NCBI GenBank assembly: GCA_038049695.1
Contig: CP142456.1
Location: forward strand, 43,070,001-43,134,000
Origin: Cinnamomum chago
Lineage: Eukaryota; Streptophyta; Magnoliopsida; Laurales; Lauraceae
Length of the DNA stretch: 64,000 nt
Reading direction: 5' to 3'
Below, piece by piece: positions 1 to 10,627 of the stretch. A program made the position numbers and the translations under genes. Positions within the stretch are counted from its first letter, which is position 1. Each line of letters begins with the position of its first letter. Under the pieces are notes generated by a model. The model ran no database searches, had not been told where the DNA came from, and saw only the letters and a program-made list of their open reading frames with translations.

Positions 1-1939
1 ATTTACTGTACTTGATTACTTGCATATGTCTCGATTGGTTTTAACCTATGAGTCGGCATCACTAAGCTTGGATACCTTGTCAGTCTGATCCACTGACTTG
101 GAGATCCCTCTCCCGTCCCGCCAGCTGCAGTTTGGATCCCGATACCCGGTTATTGCCGTAGTCCCGTCCCGATACCCGGTTCGCTACCGTGGTCCCGTTC
201 CCGTGTATTTATTATTGTATATATGATTTACGTTGTGTCTCCTCACCTTGTGTGACTGAGACCAATGTCCCGCTCTTGTCACTTCGGTGATAGAGGACTT
301 AGCTTCTTGTGATTGTCATCTTGCCAGTTCCCGATTCCTTGGACACCCGACATGGTTTATATTGCTTACTTGTTTTCAGTTAAATGATTCATTGCTTTTA
401 TGAAAGTTGTTATTTAGATAAGTGTTAATGCTCTCTATTGTAAATCCAGTCACTATTATATTGTTTTATGTCCTTTGCACACGTACATGTTTTACATGAA
501 TGCCGGTTGGGTGGATACCCGTGCTTTTACACATGTTTCTAACGATCGATGGTTTTTGCTAGAGTTATATGATTACACATGTTTTAAAATGAATACCCGA
601 GTTATTAAATGTCCATGCTTTGGAATGTGTTTTAAACGACACTCGTTTTGTTAGATCCCGATGTTTATACATGTTTTAAGTGAATACCCGAATTGTTAAA
701 TATCCGTGCCTTGTTTTAAATGACATTTGGCTGGTGAGATTCCTATGTTTATTCCGTCTTAAATGATTACCCGATTTGTCAAATATCCATGGTTTGAAAT
801 ATGTTTTAGATGACACTTGTTTTGCCAGATTCCTATGTTTATACCGTCTTAAATGCTTACCCGATTTGTCAAATATCCATGGTTTGAAATATGTTTTAGA
901 TGACACTTGTTTTGCCAGATTCCTATGTTTATACCTATTTTTCATGATACTCGATTGGTTTAAATATCCATACTTTGGAATAGGTTTAAATGAACATTAG
1001 TCTTGTTGGATTTCTTTGGTTACACCTGTTTTAAGCGATACCCGATTTATTAAATATCCATACTTCTACATAGGTTTCAAATGGACATTGGTTTTGCTAG
1101 ACTGCTATGAATACCTGGTTTGTTGTATACTTGTGTTTTTACTTAAGTTTCAAATGAACGTTGTTTTGCCATACCGCTATATTTATACATGTTTTAGACG
1201 AATACCCGATTGTCAAATATCTATGATCATAGATGATGTAAATGAATACATGATTTATTAGATGTTCATGTTTTAACCATGCTTGAAATGAATACAAGTT
1301 TTTCCCGAGATTCCCGACTTTGCACCCGTATAATTATATGCAGCATTTCGAGCAAATAGCATGATTTATCATTTGTATTATTATTCGCTATATTGTGTTC
1401 TTTTCATCCACCTGCCAGACCGTCGTGTCTGACCCACTACTTTTGGTACTCAGGTTCAGATTTATTCGCCCCGAGTTGAGTGTTTTGTTGGCTTTGGAGC
1501 CATGCCTTGCAGGTTGTTTTGTCGGCTATGTCATGTAGACATTGAGTCTGACATCGGAGCTACGTCACATTTGGGTAGTAGTTTATAGCTTATTGTTGTA
1601 TGGCTTTTGTTAGCCTTTTTCTTGGGATTCTTAATTAATGTACATTGATAATTGTAACTTGAACATATTTGGGAATGTAATATCCGGTTACTGTCAGCTC
1701 TGTAAATTATTGTGATGATTACTCCAGTCTGATATGATTCTTGATATAATAGCTATGGGCTAAAGGTTGAGTGCGACGCGGAATCCGATGGCCACGGACT
1801 TCGGGTCGCAACGCCACAAATGCTTCCGTAAAATATTCAGAATGTGTTGTCTTCACACACGCGGATCTTGGGAGAAGTAAAATACATTTATGCTTAATCC
1901 CATCTCCCGCCCCCGAGGTTTCGGTTCGGGGGCGTGACA
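1..1939 (+). repeat. 3' part of an A-type LTR (Ty3/gypsy, probably Tekay/Del-like), left end off-window
   Basis: This stretch is colinear with 43030-44824 of the complete A-type LTR and ends in the same way, with a GC-rich run closing in GTGACA. It contains the same blocks in the same order: the CCCGATACCCGGTT region, a run of degenerate tandem units, and the CTGCCAGACCGTCGTGTCTG block. It is inserted into the B-like LTR that continues at 1940. The presumed left target duplication lies outside the window, so it cannot be checked. No coding sequence is present; the open frames across it are artefacts of the tandem units. Assignment to the Tekay/Del group is an inference from LTR style and length, not from any protein domain. 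Confidence 0.8.
550..1265 (+). repeat. Degenerate tandem repeat, unit 84-90 bp, inside the A-type LTR
   Basis: Successive units read roughly AAATATCCATG, then ATGTTT, then ACACTTGTTTTGCCAGATTC, then CTATGTTTATACC, then TACCCGATTTGT. The best pair starts at 781 and 871 (period 90). The same array appears in the second A-type LTR at 43540-44170 with a period of 84, so it belongs to the LTR family and did not arise at this site. Confidence 0.85.
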
Positions 1940-3422
1940 GCTGTGTTGGACCTGGATTTCCAGTGGTCAGCATGTCGGTCAGCTGGCGGCTAGCCGCCAG
2001 ACCCTAGTTCGGCTAGCCGACACCTGACCGCGAGGTGACCAAAATTGCCAAATTGCCTGTTTTGAATAGTCTTTGCAAGAATGAAAACTAGAACATGTTA
2101 AGTGGCCTTTAGCTTGATATTATGCACTCGAAACCCGAGATGTCCTTGAACTTCTGGGGCACCAATTCTGTTCTTAATTCCAACATCTGGGCTTCGGCTG
2201 CACAACGATCAACCAAAGGTCCTTGCATGAGCTTGATAGGCTTTGTATTCGTACTTTGGCTTCGATATAATGGATATCATTGTGTACTCGTTTTGAAGTT
2301 AAGTACAAGCTCATTTTGAAGATGTGTTTCAAGAAAAAGGGGATCACTTCCTAAGCGTGTTATGCATATTAATTATGCCCTTGCTAGTCGTGTTCATCGT
2401 GTTTTGATAAGTGATTTCCCCCTTTTTATCTCAACATGTTTTGATAGTGTTTCGTGTGTTTTGTGCATTCATGAATTAAGTAACACCACTGAGCTTGGAC
2501 TGCCCTTTCAGTTTGATCCACTGTCTGGGGGTCCTTAAACATGTGGATTGTCTGCAGACTGGTTGTGTAATTATTACACATTGTGCGTGTCCGGTTCCGC
2601 GGCCGGAATTCCCGTCTTTGTGGGAAATCGTGTCGTGCTTATATTATGTATATCGTGCTTGTCGTACGTGCTTGTTCTTTTCATTATATAAATGATAGAG
2701 AAAGGATGGGCTCTTTGTAGATTGTAACTCTTCATGATATTATATGTACTCATGCTAGTTTGTTTTAGTATCTCAGCTTGATTAAATACTTCTGTAAATG
2801 CACCGCAGTCATTGTAGTATTTCAAATTAAGGATTTGCTTATATGTTTTCTTAAACGTTATTGTTTCATGCTTGCACCTAAATTGATTACCTGCCAAACC
2901 GTTGTGTTTGACCTTGTTTGTTAGTGCCCAGGTGCAGGAGACGTTACCTTTGAGGAGGAGCGTCAGGAGGAGGCTTGTGAGCCAACCCCTGTGAGAGAAT
3001 GGCAGCCCGACGATGTCATTTAGACGTCAGGCGGGTTCTTGAGTCTCGTCATCATTTTGTTGGGGTTTCCTTTAATTATTTTGGAGAAGTGTATTGGCCT
3101 CTGTTGGCCTCTTATGGGTTGTAATTAAACTTAAATTACTTTTGAGTCAGTCTTATAACTTGAAGTATGTTGGGAATGCCATGTTAGTTTCTTCCTTTGA
3201 TACATATGTCTTGTTATTATTTTGTTATAGCACCTAAGGATTTATTGGTGCTTATCTTGATGTGTTTTGCTACACGCTTCCGCATACTTGATCGTGTGAG
3301 TCAAATTCCGCGCGTCTTTGAGAATCCTCACCGCGGGAACCTGTGGGAAAGTTTATCTAGAAAATGCAATGTACACACAACGGCTCGTCGCAGGCCCGGG
3401 GTCCCGTTCCGGAGTCGCGACA
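1940..3422 (+). repeat. 3' part of a B-like LTR (Ty3/gypsy, probably Tekay/Del-like)
   Basis: The block order matches the complete B-type LTR at 59267-62412: a palindromic GGCGGCTAGCCGCC (1985-1998), the TGCCAAACCGT..GTGTTTGACC block, a GATGATGTCATTTAGAC-like block, GCTACACGCTTCCGCA, CTCACCGCGG, and a terminal GTCGCGACA at 3422. It is diverged from that copy. Its 5' part is hidden to the left behind the A-type LTR that interrupts it at 1939/1940. On its right side it abuts the antisense gene of the Tat element, which it interrupts. Confidence 0.7.
2334..2427. repeat. Imperfect inverted repeat in the B-like LTR
   Basis: An arm reading AAAAAGGGGATCACTT (2334-2349) is matched on the opposite strand by 2409-2427, with small gaps and a loop of about 60 bp. 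It could form a hairpin in an LTR transcript. No function is known. Confidence 0.4.
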
Positions 3423-5904
3423 AGTTCCTCCCATATTTGGAGAGAAGTTGTTCTGGTGTTATGCCAAAGAGACGTCTTGTTGCTGCCTATCTGGCTGTTT
3501 GGTTATCCGAAGTCATCTTCCCCATAGCAAGTAAAGAAATTTGAGGGGGGGGGGTGCATCTATCCCATCTGTAAGATGGCTTTTGGAACAAGGTTTGCTC
3601 TAGCTCTAGCTTTGGTCAGCTATTTGTGCACAAGGTTGAAGATGATCGGATTTCTTGTGCGCTATGCCAAGCCATACTTCGGTGAACACCTTTTATATGA
3701 TTGGTTTGTATACCATTGTCTTGGTCTGCACCGTCTTGGGTTGCAAGAGGGGTTACCATTCTACAGGGCCGTCACCAACGGTTGATATGGGCCTTTCCCT
3801 TGATTCTATCCGGCAAGTTATAAATAACTTTAGAAGTTATGATTTCTGCAAGAAACCAGTTGTTATTCAAGATCTGCATTGCACAGGTTTGTCAGCAGTC
3901 GGTGTCCGGTTGATAGGGAAAAATCTCACACCCGGATCTTGCCGTTGACCACTTGGGAGAAAGAATGGCTTGTTTCCATTAGGCCCTCAGATTTGGTCTT
4001 CTGCAGAGAAGGGTTGATTGACTTTCAACCATATATCCCGGCGCGATTTAGTAAGCATTTTGGCTACTCGCAGGGAGTACTGGGGTATCCTAATCAGATT
4101 AAGGGGAAAATTGAGAATGCAACCCTTTAGGATGCATTACATGCGTATCTTTTCTTCTCTGCCTTCAATACTGGTGCTTCCTTCATATTGCCACAGTACA
4201 ACGACTAGGTCTACACTTCTGGTTTTGTCAAATGGTATACCATTGGCCGCACTTCTATTCAATATGCTCTTCAAGATGACTACAGTGGGGTGGGGGTGAT
4301 TGCGGAGTCAGAGGCTGATGGGACTCTTGACCGTGATCATTTGGACGCGTATGTCCACAACGCCTCCGAATGGAAGATCAGTCTTGGTGACGGGGGTGTC
4401 GAGTGGTGTGCATCTTTTAATGGCTATAAATATGGAGTCAATAACCAGTCAACCATGGCCAGAAGAAAGAGACTAGATCGACCTCCTCCTCCTATCTCAA
4501 GTACTGCCAAACCCTTTCAAGTTGACCCTTCGAGTGCTGGTGAAGGTCAGCCAAGAAAAAGAAAGGCTAAGACCTCAAGAGTAATTGAGACTGTTAGTCC
4601 AATAAAAAAGAGTAGAAGGGGTGCTTCACACAGAGGGGTTGATAAAAGTGTGCCTTCGGGTTCCCAGGTTGCCCCTTATTCACCTATTGCAGTTCCTCCC
4701 ACTCCTGTTGAAGAGGTTATTACATTATTAGAAGATTATGCCTCTAGAGATGAGGGTAGGATCGTTGTGGTATCGTCTCCGATTTGCAGGAGACAAATCA
4801 ATTTTGTTGATGAGCCCTATGTGCCAAAAGCTCCACAACTTCCTGTGTAAGAGAAACTGTAGCAAACCGAGGATGCAGTTGAAATTCTTCCTATCCCTCT
4901 TGCAGATTTTTATTTTGTTCCTTCTCCTGATCCAGTCACTGTACATAGAGTGTCTGAGTCAGCTGAGTCTTCTATCTTGGCTATTGTATAGCTGCAGTTG
5001 GCTTTCCTCCTTCACCTCCTCACATTGTACAGATAGGCGTAGAGGAGATAGATAATTTAGTAATGTCTTTCCCGACTCGTTGTTTCAAGGCACATTGATG
5101 AAGTGCCTAGTCTAAAGGAGTCTATACTGATTCCCCTTGCACATACAGAAACAACGAGGAGTATAGAAGACGTAGGAATGGTAGAACATCCACCCATTGT
5201 ACAGGAAAGGTCAGATGTTGATACAATAAATGATCCGACAAATGTGCAGTTACAGCCAGAGGAAACTTCTGAAGCACACTTAAAAGAGCAAGAGGGAGAT
5301 GAAAGGGTCCAACTCCCATATACTGAATTTAGTGATATACTGGTGCAGACGGAAACCGTAGATCCCTTTAAAATAAAGAGGTAGCTTCAGCAGAAGAATC
5401 TCCCACTGCCATTGATAGTGGAGAAACAACTTCAAAGCCTCCTACTCAACCTAGTGAGGTTCAAGGTAACAGAGCCTCTTCAAGAGTCTTTCTCTTCATC
5501 CCGAATCTTTTTAATGGCCCTTTTGCTTTCCTTGTTGCATCTTTCTTTTCCATTGCCCATAATTCAACAACTCTTGTTTACTTATATAGATCAATTGCTC
5601 TCAATATCTACACACAAGTTGAGGCTAAGGGCGACGCAACTATTTCTGAGATGCCGGCGGTCCCTAAGCCTTCCACTGCAATGCATAGAGTGGGAACTGC
5701 TACTGATGACATAACACTAGCTCTTGTCCTCGAGGCTCGAGCTATGTGTACCAGGGCGGCCGATTACTTGGAAGAGTAGCCCGAAGAAGTAATGGATGAC
5801 TCTGAAGAGGAGACAGAGAGAGATGGATACATCCACTACACCATGTAATTTTCTTCCTCTTTCATCTCTTTAGTTCATTCTCACTTCGGTCACTCTTATA
5901 TCAA

Positions 5905-5942
<38 letters not shown>

Positions 5943-6730
5943 TATTGTATGTCTTTCTTTTTTCTTACAGTTGGTGAAGGTACCTCTTCTGTGACTCCTA
6001 TAGCAATAGAAGGAAGCGCCTATAATGTTGATTCCCCCGTTGTTCCTCAAACATCCAACGATGCATCTTTCGAGCTTGCTCCATCGCCGGCTTTATTAAA
6101 AGAGCAGAAGGAAACTATGAAGATAATGCTACATGGGATAACTCATACCCTTACCAGTGGCAATCTTTTACAGTTGGCTTACTATCGATGTGTCACGAAC
6201 AATATTTTCAACATGAGTTGGGCGCCACTGGACATAAGGCCTCTGAAGGAAATCTTTGATGAGCTTTTTGCATATCTAGAAGTTTGAAGGGCCGTCACAA
6301 TTTGGGCGCCGCTACATTATTTCAGCAAGAGGTGGGACAGCGACTGATTAATCTTCGAGCGTAAGATGAGACTAGGCGTCAAGAGCTGGACATACCCATA
6401 ACTGCTCAGGATGAAACTCTGTTGCTCTGTCAACGCTGAGGGGGAGCATTGAAAGAACACGTTTGATGCTGGCCGACTTGGAGCAGCAGTACGAGTTTCA
6501 ACAATAGAAGTTCGAGGAGCAGTCCTTAAGGATACATGCTTGTTAGTATAGCCTCTCGATTACTAAGAATGAGCTAAAGGACTTTGAGGCCATACTTAAC
6601 GAGTGTCTAGGGGAGGATTGGCAATAGCAGGAAGAGGCGCTTCAAGTGTTGCAACCAAGAAGAACATGTTGAAGAGACACATTGAAGATCTTAACACTAA
6701 GTATCGGGCTTTTCATGATACTTAAGTTGT
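3423..6730 (+). pseudogene. Antisense gene of the Tat element: plant-mobile-domain N-terminus with coiled-coil-like C-terminus (fossil)
   Basis: Read on the + strand, opposite to the gypsy genes, 3430-4440 encodes pieces typical of the plant mobile domain seen in host and Tat-borne proteins: LVAAYLAVWLSEVIFP, MAFGTRFALALALVSYLC and RFSKHFGYSQGV. It is followed by a basic, proline- and serine-rich linker with nuclear-localisation-like runs (RKRKAK, around 4555-4575), an acidic stretch, and a charged C-terminal part after an intron-like gap. That gap has a long T tract and a TTTCTTACAG acceptor ending at 5970, with a plausible GT at 5845. The gene lies between pol and the presumed 3' LTR in antisense orientation, the position known for extra genes in Tat elements. 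It is broken in several places. A free-standing host gene is unlikely given this position. Confidence 0.75.
5907..5941 (+). repeat. Poly-T tract of 35 bases
   Basis: An uninterrupted T run lies within the intron-like gap of the antisense gene, 29 bases before the putative acceptor AG at 5970. It probably grew by replication slippage from the polypyrimidine tract. Confidence 0.9.
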
Positions 6731-7289
6731 TTCTTTCTCTCTTCTTCCTTTTGTTCACCAATTTGAAGGATTGTAATTAACTATTAATGATGATATATTT
6801 TGTATGTTCATCTTCAATAGCTCTCTCTTTTTTTCTTTTCTCTCTTCTCTTTTTTTTTGTACTTTATGAGAAGAATGTTCAAATTCAGCAACTTCACTAA
6901 TCTTTGTTCAAAAGAATAGTAAAATGAAAGGAGGTGATGAGAATAAACATTAGCCAGGGTCATACAAAGACATTAGCAGGGGTCTTGAGTTGGTTCCTTT
7001 GATGGATCTGATTCCAAAATTAGCCAAGTAGAATGAACATTAGTCGGGGCCTTGTAAGGGCATTAGCCCGGGTCTGGTCTTGGTCGTTCGGAGTCGAGAA
7101 ATTTGGTGTGTATAAGGGTCAAATGGGGTCTCTTTGTTTTTTTTTTTTTTTTACTTTGGCTAGATGACAAGAGTAGAGTCAATTAGGGTCCATAGAAAGG
7201 GGCATTAGCTAAATGACTTGCTTTCCAATCAAGAGGACGAGAGGTCCATCTTGAAAAAAATAATGAGACTAAATCTGAAATTGAATTAG
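6731..7289. other. Spacer between the antisense gene and pol of the Tat element, with short dispersed repeats
   Basis: No gene is visible. A T-rich stretch (6800-6860) is followed by several copies of a CATTAGCCNGGGTC-like motif, at about 6949, 6970, 7028, 7052 and, weakly, 7200. Tat/Ogre elements are known for repeat-prone 3' regions. The second Tat copy in this window carries a true tandem array in the corresponding place (63380-64000). Confidence 0.6.
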
Positions 7290-8725
7290 GAATAGTAACG
7301 CTTAAGAAACTTTCCATTGATGGGCATCATACATCTTTCTCCTTCGACAGTAAGAACATCGTATGTGCCATTTGAGTAAACTTTGTCGATGACGTATGGT
7401 CCTTCCCACTTGGTTTCAAACTTTCCCTTAGACTTGTGAGTGAGGATCATAGGTCTTCATACTACAAGAACTAGGTCTCCCTTTTTGAAAGCCCTTTCTC
7501 ACACCTTCTTATTGAAAGAACCTGCCATCCTAGCTTGATAGATTTCAATACTTTGTCTGGCAGCGAGTCTTTTTAAGTCGAGGCTTTCTAATTCTCGAAG
7601 TCTCAACTCAACATTTTGATCATCTGTAGTCTTCTCTGCAACTGCCACCTTGAGCGAAGGTAACTAAATTTCTAGAGGTACGACTGCCTTGTGCACCCGC
7701 AGACAAGAGAAAATGGAGTTGATTTAGTCGGGCCTTTGACTGCGGTTCGGTAAGCCCAGAGAGCTTCGTAGAGTTTTGTTTCCCATGACTTCTTATTGTT
7801 AGACAACATTTTTTTCAGGATTTTGCAGATAGTTTTGTTGAAAGCCTCTACTAACCCGTTTGCCGCAGGATTGTATGCGGTGGAATGACAGTAATGAATA
7901 CCATACTTGTCGCAGAATCTGTAGAATTTATCGTTGCTGAATTAAGGTCCACTATCATGGTATAGGCATTTCGGCACGCCAAAACGACAGATAATATGAT
8001 TTTTGACAAAGTTGATCATGGTATTAGCTTTTACTTCGGCTAGTGGAGCCGCCTCGGACCATTTAGAGAAATAATCCGTGGCCGCCATATTGAAATGGTG
8101 ACCCATGTCCGATGGAGGATGAATTTTTCCGATGATTTCCTTACCCAAGCTTCGAAAGGCCAAGACACAGTTGTAGGATGAAAATAAGTTGGCGGTTGAT
8201 GTATGTAATTACCATGAATTTGGCATTCTCTGCACTTTTTGGCAAACTGCATGGAGTTTGCTATCATTGTAGGCCAGTAATATCCCAGCCTTCGTATCTG
8301 GTCATGTAATTTTGGTCCAGCCTGATGAGCTCCACATAGCCCTACATGGACTTCTCTTAGTGTATCTTCAGCTTCCTTTTGAGATAGGCATCGTAGCAAA
8401 ACTACATCGAATGATCTTCGATATAGAGTTTTGGATGGAAGATCATAATAATATTGGGCGCACGCATCTGGATACTAGTCCGATCTTTGATGTTGTCTGG
8501 TAGAATGGCATGTAGGATGTAGTTGATTAAGTGTTCTCTCCAGTCTCTAAATGAATTTTCATAAGAAGGAGCTTTATTTCTCGAGACTTGAAAGCAATCA
8601 GCTACAGCCTGGTGAGTATCAAGATGTGGTAATACTTTCAGCTCTGTGACGGTAATTTCCACCGTACCATTCTACGGTAAGGCCATTGAAGCAGCTAGTC
8701 CTGCTAGAGCATCTGCCTTGACATT
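7290..8725 (-). pseudogene. Tat element integrase region (fossil)
   Basis: On the minus strand the region holds, in order, the end of the RNase H-like part (ENVKADALA type), a zinc-binding module (CGAHQAGPKLHDQIRRLGYY, then CRECQIHG), an integrase core start (ATDYFSKWSEAAPL, CRFGVPKCLYHDSGP) and a C-terminal module with GKFETKWEGPY ending near 7297. The order and motifs are those of Ty3/gypsy integrases, which insert the cDNA copy into the nuclear genome. It is broken. It is separated from the rest of pol by the LARD inserted at CTCGT (8726-8730). Confidence 0.85.
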
Positions 8726-8730
8726 CTCGT

Positions 8731-10614
8731 TGAAAGTCCGGGGATCCGAACCCTAGAGGGGGGGGTGAATAGGGTGAGCTTCAATTATGACCAATTTTAA
8801 TCAATTTTAACTTCTTTAAATTAAACTAGTCACAAGTGATGATTATCAAACAAAATGCGGAAGCTTAATAAAAACAATCACCACAAAGCAAGCACCATCA
8901 CACAAGGATTTATAGTGGTTCGGCCTCAATACCTACATTTACTACCGGCTTGTGATCCAACACCCCACCGGATTTCTACTATTTATGCTTTTTAATAGGC
9001 TAAGCAATAACCTTTACAATGATGTTTTTCAAGGCTCAACATCAACCTATTACACTATGCTTTTCTTTAGGCTAAGCAATAACCTCTTCAACCACAAGGT
9101 TGGTTATCTCTCTAATTAGTGTCTAATATACACTTGATGGAGATACAATTTAGCTCATTACAAATGCCTCTAAAATAGGCGGATATGAAAATGAAACTCT
9201 AACTCACACAAACACTAAATGAATGCAAAGATGTATACTCATGAAGTGTGTGTGTGATGTCCTCAATCATTTTGAAAATGAAAGCTCATAAATGTATGCC
9301 TAAGGCTTTTGAAAGTTTTAGCTCATAAAAACATTTATGATTGAGGAAAGAATGCAAGTCATGTTAAAAATAACAACTTGTTAATGATATGAAAATCAAA
9401 GACTCACAAGTTGTATGAAATTAATTAGCTCTAAACATGTGATGCATAGGGATGTCAATCAAATCAACAATGTAGCTCATAAAACATAAAAATAGATTTG
9501 ATTGAAATTAGGGGACAAATCATATGTAATTATAAATTCAACTTGAATATGATATACCTATCACAGTAAGGCAAGTTGTGAAACATTAAAACAAAGATAC
9601 ATATGATTTGTGAAGTTGTTGAATCCAAAACATAAGATAGATTTGAAAGAGATTTTCTTATGATGAAAAACAACAACCAAAGATTCAACCAAGTATAGGA
9701 ATCATGTTACATATAATTTCAAAGATCCTTTCATTAACGTGATCTACTTAGATTTACCAATTAAAGTACTACTTGGATTGAATCAATGGTGATGCATCCA
9801 AAACAATAGATCAATTCAAAACATAAACATGCTTAGGACACAACACATCATAGTTTATCATGCTAGAAAAGATTTACCAATAATTAAATCACAGCATGAA
9901 AACATATGGTTAAGAAAAGTAAAGCTTACTTGTAATTTAACTTCATGAAACTAAGCTTTAGCTTTCCAAATGACCCCCTTCATCCCTTAGTTCATTCCCC
10001 TTTTATTGGCCTCAAAACCTTTCAAGGAGGGCCTTAAAAATGCTAACTTTTGGCAAAGGAATGAACTAGTATTTATAGCCAAAAACAGCCCAACGACTAG
10101 TCCCCTGGTTGACCTGGCCCTTCCCCGGTCGACCTGGCCTTCATAACGGCTATAAACTGCCTTTTTGTAGGAGCCCCAACGGCTCTTTCCCGATCGACCT
10201 GCTTGGGCTCGGTCGACCGAGCCCTTGCAGGTCGACCGAGCCTGGGGGACCAAAAACCTTAAAAAACATATTTTCAAAGAGTTTCTTTGTGGGATTTTTG
10301 GGCCACTAAACCAAGCATGAAAACATGTTTTAAATCAATCTAAGAGTTTTAAAACATGAAACATAAAAAGCCAAAAAATATTCAAAACTATAAAACCAAT
10401 GGCTTGCTTGATTTCTAAAATTTCTTTTCTAAATCAAATGCATCCAAGTTTAAAAACAAAACATGCATAAATCAATATCTTTTACAAATCGTAAAAACAA
10501 TGCATGTATAAATCAAGATTTCAAGATTTTCTAAATCAATGCATATGTGTGTAAATCAAATGATGCTAGAATGATAATGCATCCATCAAATTGAAATCTA
10601 CAAAATCCCCAACA
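8731..10614 (-). repeat. LARD 3' LTR
   Basis: It starts TGAAAGTCC and ends CCCAACA on the plus strand. It holds a minus-strand TATA box (plus ATTTATAG, 10071-10078) and, upstream of it in transcription sense, a cluster of GGTCGACC palindromes including a 20 bp perfect one at 10205-10224. Units of about 50 bp around GGCTAAGCAATAACC lie at 8990-9090. Confidence 0.93.
10205..10224. repeat. 20 bp perfect palindrome in the LARD LTR
   Basis: GGGCTCGGTCGACCGAGCCC is its own reverse complement. It lies within a row of GGTCGACC-type sites (10119-10243), about 130 bp upstream of the LTR TATA box in transcription sense. Confidence 0.95.
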
Positions 10615-10627
10615 ATCTCCCCCTTTG
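10615..10627 (-). other. LARD polypurine tract
   Basis: On the minus strand it reads CAAAGGGGGAGAT and directly abuts the 3' LTR. The sequence is identical to the polypurine tract of the SIRE-like element at 34833-34845. It primes plus-strand DNA synthesis in this class. Confidence 0.9.

Noticed and set aside
676-1261. Open frames with internally repeated peptides on both strands
   Set aside because: They are created by the 84-90 bp tandem units of the A-type LTR; the same happens at 43540-44170. No start context or homology.
4290-4850. 186-residue frame with nuclear-localisation-like runs as a host gene
   Set aside because: It is continuous in style with the mobile-domain sequence upstream and sits between pol and the 3' LTR of the Tat element, so it is part of the antisense gene.
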